A stretch of 64,000 nt of DNA from Planctomycetaceae bacterium. Its GTDB lineage: Bacteria > Planctomycetota > Planctomycetia > Planctomycetales > Planctomycetaceae. Shown piece by piece: positions 56,114-64,000 of this stretch. The stretch is taken from the NCBI GenBank assembly GCA_002724315.1, contig PBOJ01000072.1, positions 1-64,000 on the forward strand. Reading direction: 5' to 3'. The position numbers and the translations under genes are program-made. The stretch's first letter is position 1. Every line of letters starts with the position of its first letter. The notes below the pieces were generated by a model. It saw only the letters and a list, made by a program, of their open reading frames with translations. It made no database searches and had not been told where the DNA came from.

Positions 56114-56479
56114 CTAGCTGGCCAACGCCTCGATCGCCTCTTCGCGTGTCGAGTAGATCGCCCAGAGTGTATCCAATGCGGTGACCTGAAGCAGTTCACT
56201 GGCCATCGGGCTGGCCCCGCACAGCACCAGTTCGCCCCCACGCGGCTTGACCGCCTTGTGACAGCGAAGCATCAGTGAGAGAAACACGCTGCCGAAGTAG
56301 TCGACGGAACTGAGGTCAAAGATCACCAGTGGCACCTCGGTCTCCTCGAGAGGCCTCATCACGATTTCGGCGGCCTGCTCAATCAGATCCCATTTCATCG
56401 ACTCGATGTCACCGCCGGGAATCACGACCAATGTGTCGCCGTGCCACTTGATCTGGAAGTTCTCGGATTCGCCGGACAT
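56114..56479 (-). CDS. STAS-domain protein (anti-anti-sigma-like)
   Basis: The 121-residue single STAS domain has [31 protein letters not shown] and [11 protein letters not shown]. In SpoIIAA-type proteins the loop after the third strand is D-S-S-G with a phosphorylatable Ser; here it is YFGSV, so a Ser is present but the Asp is missing. No anti-sigma kinase or sigma factor is adjacent. It is positioned after sdhB, 61 bases downstream. Confidence 0.85.
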   Translation of the reverse strand: MSGESENFQIKWHGDTLVVIPGGDIESMKWDLIEQAAEIVMRPLEETEVPLVIFDLSSVDYFGSVFLSLMLRCHKAVKPRGGELVLCGASPMASELLQVTALDTLWAIYSTREEAIEALAS

Positions 56480-56540
56480 CTTGTCGCCTTCCTGAATGTC
56501 AGCATGAGTCCCGGGGGCCAGGACGCGACTGAGACCCCCG

Positions 56541-57290
56541 CTATTTCTGGCCGGTCAGTTTCCGCCAGATCCAGGCCACCGGATCATAGTGCCTGTCGAC
56601 GATTCGCTCCTTGAGCGGAATGATCGCGTTGTCGGTGATCGTGATGGACTCGGGACAGACCTCGGTGCAGCACTTGGTGATGTTGCAGTAACCGATGCCG
56701 TACTCGTCCTTGATCTCATCAAGCCGGTCGCCGTCGTCCAGCGGGTGCATCTCCAGGGAGGCCAGCCGCACCAGGAATCGGGGGCCGACGAAGTCGTCCT
56801 TGCGGTCGTGGTCTCGCAGGACGTGGCAGACGTTCTGGCACAGGAAGCATTCAATGCACTTGCGGAATTCCTGGACCCGGTCGGCTTCTCTCTGGGTGAA
56901 CAGCCAGTCGGTGCCCTGGCGAGGCTGCAGTTGTCCGATCCGACTGTTTTGTTCGAAGTTCCAGGAGACGTCACAGACGAGGTCCTTGATGACCGGGAAC
57001 GTCTTCAGTGGCCGCACCGAGATGGTCTCGCCGGCCTCGTAGTTGTCCAGCCGATCCATGCACATCAGCTTCGGGTGTCCGTTGACCTCGGCACTGCACG
57101 ATCCGCATTTGCCGGCTTTGCAGTTCCAGCGGCAGGCCATTTCGGGGGCGTGCTGGGCCTGGACCGCGTGGACGGCGTCCAGGACCACCATCCCCTCCTG
57201 CACCTCAACGGTGTACTCGGTCATCTCCCCGCCGTCGTCATCGCCGCGGAAGATCTCGAGGGTCACCTGCTGGTTTGTCGCCTCTATCAC
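56541..57290 (-). CDS. sdhB: Succinate dehydrogenase/fumarate reductase iron-sulfur subunit
   Basis: SdhB relays electrons from FAD to quinone. The 249-residue protein has the plant-type [2Fe-2S] cysteines ([13 protein letters not shown], then C in LMCMD) and the C-terminal clusters in [11 protein letters not shown] and [15 protein letters not shown]. It starts at GTG 57290. It is third in the sdhC-sdhA-sdhB order. Confidence 0.95.
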   Translation of the reverse strand: MIEATNQQVTLEIFRGDDDGGEMTEYTVEVQEGMVVLDAVHAVQAQHAPEMACRWNCKAGKCGSCSAEVNGHPKLMCMDRLDNYEAGETISVRPLKTFPVIKDLVCDVSWNFEQNSRIGQLQPRQGTDWLFTQREADRVQEFRKCIECFLCQNVCHVLRDHDRKDDFVGPRFLVRLASLEMHPLDDGDRLDEIKDEYGIGYCNITKCCTEVCPESITITDNAIIPLKERIVDRHYDPVAWIWRKLTGQK

Positions 57291-57348
57291 TGTGCCGGTC
57301 CTTGATCGTGCTGTGAAGATCGGGGCCCTTCGTCTTCGAAGAAGCGTG

Positions 57349-59163
57349 TCATTCCTTGATCAGTTCCTTGAGTTCGTCGGGCATCTCCGGCAGCGGTTCG
57401 GCCCGCACCGCGATCTCTCCTGATTCTTCCCGGGTCGTCACAAGGTTCTGTTGTCCCCACGTCTCGTCGTCGGTTTCCGGAAAGTCTTCTCGGGTGTGGG
57501 CACCGCGACTCTCTTCGCGGAGCAGTGCCGAACGAGTGACGGCCTCGGAGATGTCCAGCATGTTCTCGAGATCCAGTGCCAGGTGCCAACCGGGGTTGAA
57601 ACCGATGTTGCCGCCGATCTTGACGGTGGCGGCGCGTTCTCTCAGGCGACCGATGTCTTCGAGGGCAGAGACCAGGTCGTCCTCGGTTCGGACGATGCCC
57701 ACCTTCTCCTGCATCATGTTTCGCAGGTCGTTATGAACGGTGTAGGGGTTTTCTCCCTGTTCACGGCCGAATGGCGCGAGCATCTTCTCTGCCTGCTGCT
57801 CCACCTCGTTGTCGTCGAAAGACGATGCTGCGGACCGTTCGGCGGCATGTTGAGCGGCGAATTCGCCTGCCCGCTTCCCGAAGACGATCAGGTCGGAGAG
57901 CGAGTTGCCACCGAGACGGTTGGCACCGTGCATGCCCCCGGCGACTTCCCCGGCGGCAAAAAGTCCCGGGACACCGGTCTCCTGGCTGTCGGCATCGACA
58001 CGAACTCCGCCCATCGTGTAATGGCACGTCGGGCCGACTTCCATCGGCTGGGCGGTGATGTCGACGTTGGCCAGCTCTTTGAACTGGTGGTACATCGATG
58101 GCAGTTTTCGCTTGATCGCCTCGGGGCTTCGCTTGCTGGCAATGTCCAGGAATACGCCTCCATGTGGTGATCCTCGCCCGGCCCGAACTTCACGGCGAAT
58201 CGCCCGTGCGACCACATCGCGGGTCAGCAGTTCGGGGGGACGACGGGCATCGGGACGCTGGTCGGAGACCACGGCCTCGACCCACCGCGTTGCTTCTTCC
58301 TCGGTTTCGGCGTACTCGCCCTGGAACATCTCCGGGATGTTGTCGAACATGAACCGTTCCTGTTCGCTGTTCTTCAGCACCCCGCCCTCACCACGAACAC
58401 CCTCGGTGATCAGCGTTCCCTTGACGCTGGGAGGCCAGACCATCCCGGTCGGGTGGAACTGGACAAACTCGCTGTCGATCAACTCGCCGCCGGCCCACAG
58501 TGCCAATGCGTGTCCGTCGGCAGTGTATTCCCAGCTGTTGGAGGTGATGTCCCAGCAGCGGCCGATGCCGCCGGTGGCCAGCACGATCGACTTGCCGCGG
58601 AAGATGACGAATCGGCCGCTCTCCCGCCAGTACCCCAGGGCTCCGGCAACATGGCCGTCGTCGTCCTTGAGGATGTGGCGGACGGTGGCTTCCATGAAGA
58701 CGTCGATGCCCTGGTGCACGCCCTGGTCCTGAAGCGTACGGATCATTTCCAGGCCCGTCCGGTCACCGACATGGGCCAGGCGGGGGTAGGTGTGGCCACC
58801 GAAATTCCGCTGGTTGAGTCCACCCCTGTGAGTGCGGTCGAAGACAGCACCCCATTCCTGGAGTTCCCGGACCCGCTCGGGAGCTTCCTGCGCGTGAAGC
58901 TCGGCCATGCGGTACTGGTTGAGGTACTTGCCGCCCTTCATGGTGTCGCGGAAATGTGTCTGCCAGCTGTCCCGGTTGTCGGCGCTGGCCAGGGCGGCGG
59001 CAACACCGCCCTCGGCCATCACCGTGTGGGCCTTGCCCAGAAGCGACTTGCAGACCAGGGCCGTTTTGGCACCGGCGGCCGACGCTTCAATTGCAGCTCG
59101 GAGTCCGGCCCCGCCGGCCCCGATCACCACCACGTCGTGTTCATGGGTCTCGTACTTGTCCAT
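57349..59163 (-). CDS. sdhA: Succinate dehydrogenase/fumarate reductase flavoprotein subunit
   Basis: The 604-residue subunit oxidises succinate. It has the FAD-binding motif VVIGAGGAGLRAAIEA, the covalent-flavin His in KAHTVMAEGGV, the NQRNFGGHTYPR segment, and the active-site loop VQFHPTGMVWPP. The Arg-containing TRDVVARAIRREV region and the C-terminal domain RNMMQEKVGIVRTEDDL are also typical. It lies 36 bases after sdhC and 58 bases before sdhB. Confidence 0.95.
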   Translation of the reverse strand: MDKYETHEHDVVVIGAGGAGLRAAIEASAAGAKTALVCKSLLGKAHTVMAEGGVAAALASADNRDSWQTHFRDTMKGGKYLNQYRMAELHAQEAPERVRELQEWGAVFDRTHRGGLNQRNFGGHTYPRLAHVGDRTGLEMIRTLQDQGVHQGIDVFMEATVRHILKDDDGHVAGALGYWRESGRFVIFRGKSIVLATGGIGRCWDITSNSWEYTADGHALALWAGGELIDSEFVQFHPTGMVWPPSVKGTLITEGVRGEGGVLKNSEQERFMFDNIPEMFQGEYAETEEEATRWVEAVVSDQRPDARRPPELLTRDVVARAIRREVRAGRGSPHGGVFLDIASKRSPEAIKRKLPSMYHQFKELANVDITAQPMEVGPTCHYTMGGVRVDADSQETGVPGLFAAGEVAGGMHGANRLGGNSLSDLIVFGKRAGEFAAQHAAERSAASSFDDNEVEQQAEKMLAPFGREQGENPYTVHNDLRNMMQEKVGIVRTEDDLVSALEDIGRLRERAATVKIGGNIGFNPGWHLALDLENMLDISEAVTRSALLREESRGAHTREDFPETDDETWGQQNLVTTREESGEIAVRAEPLPEMPDELKELIKE

Positions 59164-59199
59164 TGCCGTTGTCTGGAGAGTGCTGATTGGAAGAAGTGA

Positions 59200-60087
59200 C
59201 TAGAACAGGGGGGTATCGGGAAGGCCGCGAGCGACCATCCAGACGTAGAAGTCGGAAAATCCGACCATGAACAGACTCAGCCACGCGAACAACATGTGAT
59301 TGCGGTTCAGCGAGGAGACCCACATCCAGAGACGATGCCGGAGATTGCCGGCCGCGGTGTCGGGGAAACAGTTCAGCTTGCCTCCGACCAGGTGCCGCAG
59401 CGAATGGCACGAGAAGGTGTAGCAGGCCAGCAGGGTGGTCGTGGTGAACAGGACCAGGGAACTGACGCTGATGTTGAAACGGTGCCCGGTCACTTGCCCG
59501 GATTCGTCCAGCACTGGCCACATGCACGAACGGACCACGTCGATGTAGAGCAGAACGATGAATGCCAGGGCGACATACAGGAAGTACCGGTGCAGGTTCT
59601 GGAAGACGAGCATCCGCGTCTCGCCCTTGTAGTCACGGCCGCGCTTGAACCCGCACAATCCGGATGGCTCGCCGACGGCACAGCCGGCCGGGTCCAGGAA
59701 AAAGGCCCGGTAGTAGGCCTTGCGGTAGTAGTAACAGGTCAAACGGAATCCACCGGGTGCCCAGAGAATCAGGAATGCCGGGGACAGCCATTTGGGCATC
59801 CCGGGCCAGATGATGGTGGGAGAGTAGAACGGGCTGAGCAAGTGTGCGTGACTGGCGACCTTGTCGGTCGGCTGGTTGGCGGCCTCCAGGCCGGCCAGAA
59901 GTTGGCTGGCTTCCCCGAAATCGTATTCGCCGTTGTACAGCGCGCGAAAAGTCGAGTAGACGATGAACGCTCCCAGGCCCAATGCCGTTGCGAGGGAACC
60001 AGCCCACCAGCTGTCGGTACGTCCGGTCTGACCGAATCGGTCGAGAACGCGGTCTTTCGTTGTCGTGCTCAGGTCGGCCTGTGCCAT
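59200..60087 (-). CDS. sdhC: Succinate dehydrogenase membrane cytochrome b subunit
   Basis: This 295-residue protein has five or so membrane helices, including SLATALGLGAFIVYSTFRAL, YFLYVALAFIVLLYIDVV and a helix near FTTTTLLACYTFSCHSLRHL, with histidines suited to heme b. One large subunit replaces the separate SdhC and SdhD of proteobacteria, as in other single-anchor complexes. It is the first gene of the operon, and the promoter at 60166-60194 lies about 80 bases upstream. No Shine-Dalgarno is evident. Confidence 0.88.
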   Translation of the reverse strand: MAQADLSTTTKDRVLDRFGQTGRTDSWWAGSLATALGLGAFIVYSTFRALYNGEYDFGEASQLLAGLEAANQPTDKVASHAHLLSPFYSPTIIWPGMPKWLSPAFLILWAPGGFRLTCYYYRKAYYRAFFLDPAGCAVGEPSGLCGFKRGRDYKGETRMLVFQNLHRYFLYVALAFIVLLYIDVVRSCMWPVLDESGQVTGHRFNISVSSLVLFTTTTLLACYTFSCHSLRHLVGGKLNCFPDTAAGNLRHRLWMWVSSLNRNHMLFAWLSLFMVGFSDFYVWMVARGLPDTPLF

Positions 60088-60165
60088 GGGGGACCATCCA
60101 CTGCGGGAAGCGTCTTGGGGCAGAGTGAATCCAGTGAAGGCCCTGCCGGTGACGTCGAGAGGTAG

Positions 60166-60194
60166 GAATTACCGGTTCGTCGGCCGATTGTCAA
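60166..60194 (-). promoter_or_regulatory. Predicted promoter of the sdhCAB operon
   Basis: On the minus strand, TTGACA (60194-60189), a 17-base spacer and TAATTC (60171-60166) give a near-consensus sigma70-type promoter with a leader of about 70 bases. Confidence 0.58.
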
Positions 60195-60197
60195 CGT

Positions 60198-60209
60198 AGC
60201 GAATTCGCT
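60198..60209. promoter_or_regulatory. 12-base perfect palindrome beside the sdh -35 box
   Basis: AGCGAATTCGCT is a perfect palindrome three bases upstream of the sdh -35 element and outside coding sequence. Its position suits an activator or repressor site. The binding protein is unknown. Confidence 0.35.
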
Positions 60210-60214
60210 GCGAC

Positions 60215-61339
60215 CTACAACAGCGTTAGCGGATTCTTTCGATTTTCCAGTGGCATCTCCACCGGCTGTCCCTGGCGGTGAGACTCGAAACAGGCCGCGA
60301 TCATCTCGACCACTCCTCGCCCCTCCAGCATCCCACACTTGGGTTCGCGGCCGTCCTGGATTGCTTCGAGCAGGTCGAGGATGCCGAGTGTGTGCCGGGC
60401 CTTGTACTGCGGGCCTTTCAGCGGTTCGGGTTTGCCGATGCCGGCCGAAGAGACGTGTTGCCACTTGGCGCCGCTGCGGCCCGGTGACCACGACGGGTCG
60501 CCCAGGTACTGCACCGGCGGCAGGGTGTCTTCGATCAGTTCGATCACGCCCTTGGACCCGAAGATCTGCAGGCCGTACCGTCGCGGGTTTCCCGCCTGGT
60601 TGCGGACACTGGCGAAGTGGGCGGTGACGTTGTCCTTCATCTGGTAGACCGCCTGCAGGTTGTCGCCGGTCAACGGTCCGATACCCTCGGGACCGTCGAA
60701 GACGTCGTCAGCGGTCACCGGGTGGCCCTTCCAGCCGACGCGGGCGAAGCACGAACTGGGAGCCCCGTGGATGGCACGGATCATGTCCAGGATGTGAGAA
60801 CCCAGGACCCACAGGTCCTCGCCACCACCCCGCCGGTCCTCCTTTCCGCGACCGCGGAATTCCAGCAGCTTGCCGATCGCGCCATCGGCGATCAGCCGTC
60901 GGATGGTGTCGATCATCGGCGAGAAGCGTGTCGGGTGAGCGATCTGGACCTTCGCGTGGGTTTTTTCGCAGGTGGCCACGATCCGGTCGGCCTCCTCCAA
61001 GGTTCGGCAAAACGGCTTCTCCATGTAGACGTGGATTCCCCGTTCGGCTGCTGCCAGCACCATCGCGGCGTGCTGGTCAACCCACCGGGGGCAGATCGCC
61101 ACGATGTCCGGCTTGGCCTCGTCGAGCATCTTGCGGTAGTCGAGGAAGGCGCGGTTGACCTTCAGTTTTCGTGCCGCCGCTCCCAGGCCGCTCTTGTTGT
61201 CGTCGGAGACGGCGACCACGCGGGTTTGGGGAACCGCCGACCAGGCGGTATCCAGCGCGTGCCCGTACCCCCCCTTGCCGGTGCGACCGATAATGCCCAC
61301 CCGATAGGTCTTCTTGTCGTCCGCTGCCGTTTTGGCCAT
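60215..61339 (-). CDS. Gfo/Idh/MocA-family oxidoreductase
   Basis: The 374-residue protein has the Rossmann motif VGIIGRTGKGGYGHAL (an atypical glycine loop with Arg-Thr-Gly), VAICPRWVDQHAAM and the family lysine in EKPFCR. The region LWVLGSHILDMIRAIHG has the catalytic-domain Asp/His features. ATG 61339 follows GGAGA at about 8 bases and is preferred over the start at 61360. The substrate is unknown. It ends just five bases before the palindrome at the sdh promoter. Confidence 0.87.
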   Translation of the reverse strand: MAKTAADDKKTYRVGIIGRTGKGGYGHALDTAWSAVPQTRVVAVSDDNKSGLGAAARKLKVNRAFLDYRKMLDEAKPDIVAICPRWVDQHAAMVLAAAERGIHVYMEKPFCRTLEEADRIVATCEKTHAKVQIAHPTRFSPMIDTIRRLIADGAIGKLLEFRGRGKEDRRGGGEDLWVLGSHILDMIRAIHGAPSSCFARVGWKGHPVTADDVFDGPEGIGPLTGDNLQAVYQMKDNVTAHFASVRNQAGNPRRYGLQIFGSKGVIELIEDTLPPVQYLGDPSWSPGRSGAKWQHVSSAGIGKPEPLKGPQYKARHTLGILDLLEAIQDGREPKCGMLEGRGVVEMIAACFESHRQGQPVEMPLENRKNPLTLL

Positions 61340-61644
61340 CTGTGAGATCTCCCCGGTCATGACCGTTCGCGTTCCGATGGCTCATCCTAACCTACCGGAG
61401 AAACTCCTGCCCGGTTCCGACCAACAAAAAACTCCCACCGGCTGCCGGAGCAACCGGTGGGAGCGATGTGCGCGGTGGGGATTACGAAAAGTGCCGGCAG
61501 ATCGATGCCCAAGACCGGCGCACGAATGAACTTTCTCTAAACCGAGTCTTGACCGATTTTCCGTCTGGAGTCAAATCCGGAATGAGTGGAATCGGAAAGA
61601 TTTTATGCGTTTGTTGAACGGTGTTTGGCACCATCGCCGGCGGC
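61340..61644. other. 305-base intergenic region between the flavoprotein and oxidoreductase genes
   Basis: No protein-coding gene was found. On the minus strand it holds the 3' end of the flavoprotein transcript, a stem (GCCGG/CCGGC) around 61494-61520, and a strong terminator at 61426-61463. The terminator is about 180 bases after the stop codon, so a structured 3' UTR or a small RNA is possible. Confidence 0.5.
61426..61463 (-). terminator. Rho-independent terminator
   Basis: A perfect ten-base stem (CTCCCACCGG/CCGGTGGGAG) with a 12-base loop is followed on the minus strand by six T residues. It serves the minus-strand flavoprotein gene upstream. Confidence 0.88.
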
Positions 61645-63078
61645 TCACTCGGCTTTTCCGGTCAGTTTCGGTTCGGCCTCCTTCCACAACGGCCCGTAGG
61701 TCTCTTTGTCGAAGGGCGGGCAGCCGGTGGGGAACTGTCCCAGGGGGTGGTCCTTGGTCCGCATCAGGTTGGTGCAGTAGCTGAAGGTGCGGCAGACCTG
61801 CTTGCGATTGAGTTGTCCGGTTTCGGTCAGCGACCGCGCGAAGTCGGGGTGCGAAAGCGTTCCGCGGCCCAGGCCGACCAGGGCCACCGACCCACCGGCA
61901 ACGTTGGCGGCCGCCGCGTGCGGTGCGTAGTCCTGCAGCCAACTGTAGCCGCTGCCGACGACCGGCACGTCGGGGACCGCCTGCTGGATGGCTCGTGCGA
62001 GCCGGAACTGTCGATCGACTCCGACCAGAGGATGCTCGGGAGCGTGGTAGCCGTCGATCGGAGGAAACTCGGCCGGTCGGACGACGTGCGGATTCGAGTA
62101 GGGGTTTCCGGCCGAGACGTTGATCATGGCGACTCCCAACTCGGCCAGCGTCCTGGCCACTTCCAGCGGCTCGTCGAGCGCCAGGACGAGGTGGTCGTCG
62201 GGGTCGGTGCCGAAGGCGGTTTGCAGCGGCAACCGGTGAGGGCAGGGGGCCCCGACGAAGTCGTCTCCTTCTCCTCGGTAGGGGATGCCGTCGTAGGCGT
62301 TCATCCGGGTGACGACCACCAGGTCGGGAAGCTCGTCGCGGATCCGTCCGATGACATTGCGGACCAGCCGCGTGCGGTTCTCCAACGATCCTCCGTAACG
62401 TCCCGGACGGGTGCGGGCGGCCAGCAGTTCGCTGAGCAGGTAGCGATGGCACTGCTTGATGTCGACGAAATCGACTCCGATCGCCGCCGCCCGCCGGGCG
62501 GCTTCCAGGTACTGGTCCTCGATTCGCTGGAGGTCATCGTCGGTGAGCAGCGGCCAGTCGTCTCCGATCGGTTTTCCGGTCGAACGGTCGACGGTCAAGG
62601 GATCAAGGACCGGATCGTGAACGGCCAGTTGTGGTCGAAGATGGCTGTAGCGGCCCGAATGGGTCAGTTGCAGTCCGACCAGCAGCCCCTGCTCGGTACC
62701 GTTGGCCTGCCGATGGCTCCGGCGACAGGTCTCGATCATCTCGCCGATGGCCCGCTGGGTGTGGTCGGCCAACCACAACTGTCTCGGGTTCATCCGCCCG
62801 TCTTCGGCGATCGCGGTCGCCTCGGCCCAGACCACCGCCGCACCCCCGTCTCCGAAACGCTCGTACCGCCGCACGGTCAGTTCGTCGGGGGCTCCCGCGA
62901 GTGTCCCGTCGCATCCTTCCATCGGTTGCACCAGCAGACGGTTCTTGGCTGACAGGGGGCCGATGGCACAGGGGGTGAGCAGTACCGAGAAGTCCTCGGA
63001 GGTCGAGATCTCCAGTCCCATTGACCTGGCGTCGGTCTCGACATCCTCGGGCGAACGGTACTTGTAGTATCGGGCCAT
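61645..63078 (-). CDS. Old-yellow-enzyme-family NADH:flavin oxidoreductase
   Basis: The 477-residue protein is an FMN-dependent TIM-barrel reductase: KNRLLVQPMEGCDG, LQLTHSGRYS (flavin-contacting His), FVDIKQCHRYLLSELLAART, RYGGSLENRTRLVRNVI (diagnostic of the family) and VGLGRGTLSHPDFA. It is longer than xenobiotic reductases but lacks the second FAD/NADH domain of 2,4-dienoyl-CoA reductase. Cysteines near the C-terminus (CRTFSYCTNL) could hold a cluster but do not match the usual CxxCxxxC set exactly. ATG 63078 is preferred. Confidence 0.88.
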   Translation of the reverse strand: MARYYKYRSPEDVETDARSMGLEISTSEDFSVLLTPCAIGPLSAKNRLLVQPMEGCDGTLAGAPDELTVRRYERFGDGGAAVVWAEATAIAEDGRMNPRQLWLADHTQRAIGEMIETCRRSHRQANGTEQGLLVGLQLTHSGRYSHLRPQLAVHDPVLDPLTVDRSTGKPIGDDWPLLTDDDLQRIEDQYLEAARRAAAIGVDFVDIKQCHRYLLSELLAARTRPGRYGGSLENRTRLVRNVIGRIRDELPDLVVVTRMNAYDGIPYRGEGDDFVGAPCPHRLPLQTAFGTDPDDHLVLALDEPLEVARTLAELGVAMINVSAGNPYSNPHVVRPAEFPPIDGYHAPEHPLVGVDRQFRLARAIQQAVPDVPVVGSGYSWLQDYAPHAAAANVAGGSVALVGLGRGTLSHPDFARSLTETGQLNRKQVCRTFSYCTNLMRTKDHPLGQFPTGCPPFDKETYGPLWKEAEPKLTGKAE

Positions 63079-63164
63079 GGAATGGGTGTCGCGGACGTGG
63101 AGAGGTGGTGATACCACCGGCTAGTATAGACTCTGGTCTGGATTGCTCTATCGAAAGCCACCCG

Positions 63165-64000
63165 ATGCAGTTGGGACACCTGACGCTTGAGACGATTTCC
63201 GGCGGTCGCTTCAAGACCGACGGTGGCACGATGTTCGGCGTGGTGCCACGGGAACTCTGGTCGAGGGTCTTTCCGCCGGATGACCGGAACATGGTCGACC
63301 AGGCGACCAACTGCCTGCTGATCCGTGACGGCGAAGAGCTGATCCTGGTGGACACCGGATACGGTTCGCGGATTCCGGACTCCCAGCGTCGTCGAACGGC
63401 CTCGGAGGAGGGGGAGCCGTTGCGGGTGAGTCTCGAGGCGGCGGGGGTGTCGCCGGAGGACATCGGCACGGTGATTCTGACCCACCTGCACTACGACCAC
63501 GTCGGCGGGGCGCTGAGTGAGGACGAGTCGGGCGAGGTGGTGCCGGTGTTCCCCAACGCCACCCATGTTGTTCAGGAGGGAGAATTCGAACGCGCCACTT
63601 CGGGGCGAAAGGAACTGCGGGCGGCCTACTCGGCCGACTGGGTCACCCCGTTGGCCGACGCCGGGTTGCTGGAACTGGTCTCCGGCGACACCGAGCTTCG
63701 ACCGGGGATCCACTCGATTGTCACCGGCGGCCACTCGCGTCATCACCAGGCCCTGTTCCTGGAAAGCGACGGCCAGCAGGCTCTCTACATCGCCGATCTC
63801 TGCCCGACGACCAGGCATCTGAAGAGCCTCTGGTGCATGGGTTATGATGAGGAGGTGCTGGTGACCCGTCGGCGGAAAGCCGAGTTGCTGGGGCAAGCCG
63901 CGGACGGGGGGTGGTGGGTGCTGTTCGACCACGATCCGGATACCGCGGCGGCACGGTTGGAACGGGATCCGCGGAAGGAGTTCACGGTTGCGGAGGCGCT
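63165..64000 (+). CDS. MBL-fold metallo-hydrolase, 3' end cut by window
   Basis: The frame opens at ATG 63165 and is still open at the window end, giving at least 278 residues. The metal-binding motif is THLHYDHVGG (His107, His109, Asp111, His112), and later ligands are a His in GGHSRHHQ, an Asp in YIADLCPTT and a His in FDHDPD. This is the typical metallo-beta-lactamase superfamily set. It is divergent from the flavoprotein gene. TATAGA at 63125-63130 may be its -10. The substrate is unknown; lactonases and related esterases share this layout. Confidence 0.88.
   Translation, partial: MQLGHLTLETISGGRFKTDGGTMFGVVPRELWSRVFPPDDRNMVDQATNCLLIRDGEELILVDTGYGSRIPDSQRRRTASEEGEPLRVSLEAAGVSPEDIGTVILTHLHYDHVGGALSEDESGEVVPVFPNATHVVQEGEFERATSGRKELRAAYSADWVTPLADAGLLELVSGDTELRPGIHSIVTGGHSRHHQALFLESDGQQALYIADLCPTTRHLKSLWCMGYDEEVLVTRRRKAELLGQAADGGWWVLFDHDPDTAAARLERDPRKEFTVAEA

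Overview
The window is GC-rich chromosomal DNA, gene-dense on both strands, and almost certainly from a member of the Planctomycetota. The evidence is the set of planctomycete-type families: a DUF1549/DUF1553 protein followed by a DUF1501 protein and a WD40 protein (12.8-17.0 kb), a DUF1598 protein, an RTX-like protein with an LEPR-XLL-type N-terminus (ESLEDRTLLS), three Gfo/Idh/MocA oxidoreductases, a secreted sialidase-like protein and an NHL/VCBS-repeat protein. No genus can be named from the sequence alone. No insertion sequence, prophage, CRISPR array or integrase was seen, so this looks like core chromosome.

Layout. 0-4 kb: a partial tRNA-Leu, a secreted NHL/FG-GAP protein, and a BtuF-like binding protein beside a DUF6580 membrane protein (a possible vitamin B12 uptake pair). 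4-12.7 kb: SDR oxidoreductase, Sua5 (tRNA t6A), Rieske protein, LpxL-like acyltransferase, Gfo/Idh/MocA enzyme, tyrS, CPBP protease, trpC, a Nudix-like protein and a small secreted protein. 12.8-19.2 kb: the DUF1549-DUF1501-WD40 set, then an oxidoreductase and a sialidase. 19.3-27.6 kb (minus strand): lnt, obg and VWA, then moeA, trpG, tadA, a beta-helix protein and a small hypothetical.

28-33.8 kb (plus strand): an arginine operon argB-argD-argF behind a recognisable promoter, continuing into rph, a secreted unknown and rdgB. 33.8-39.8 kb (minus strand): polA, coaE, rho and an in-frame ribH-nusB fusion. 40-49.3 kb: a membrane-anchored coiled-coil protein, tRNA-Val, an S51 peptidase, an unknown protein with a VMPG tandem repeat, the RTX protein, cysH and the DUF1598 protein. 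49.5-55 kb: mutM and rnd (DNA repair/RNA processing), then a heme-sensor histidine kinase translationally coupled to a HisA-like enzyme, and a small leucine-rich lipoprotein. 55-60 kb: the succinate dehydrogenase operon sdhC-sdhA-sdhB followed by a STAS protein and a LOG-family protein. 60.2-64 kb: another oxidoreductase, an old-yellow-enzyme-type flavoprotein ended by a strong terminator, and an MBL-fold hydrolase cut by the window end.

The features that most reward a second look are the RibH-NusB fusion joined by a hexanucleotide microsatellite, the acidic tail of ArgD, the atypical C-terminal catalytic motif of CysH, the heme-sensor kinase/HisA-like pair, the BtuF/DUF6580 pair, the palindrome beside the sdh promoter, and three genes whose -10 boxes sit only 7-8 bases from the start codon.
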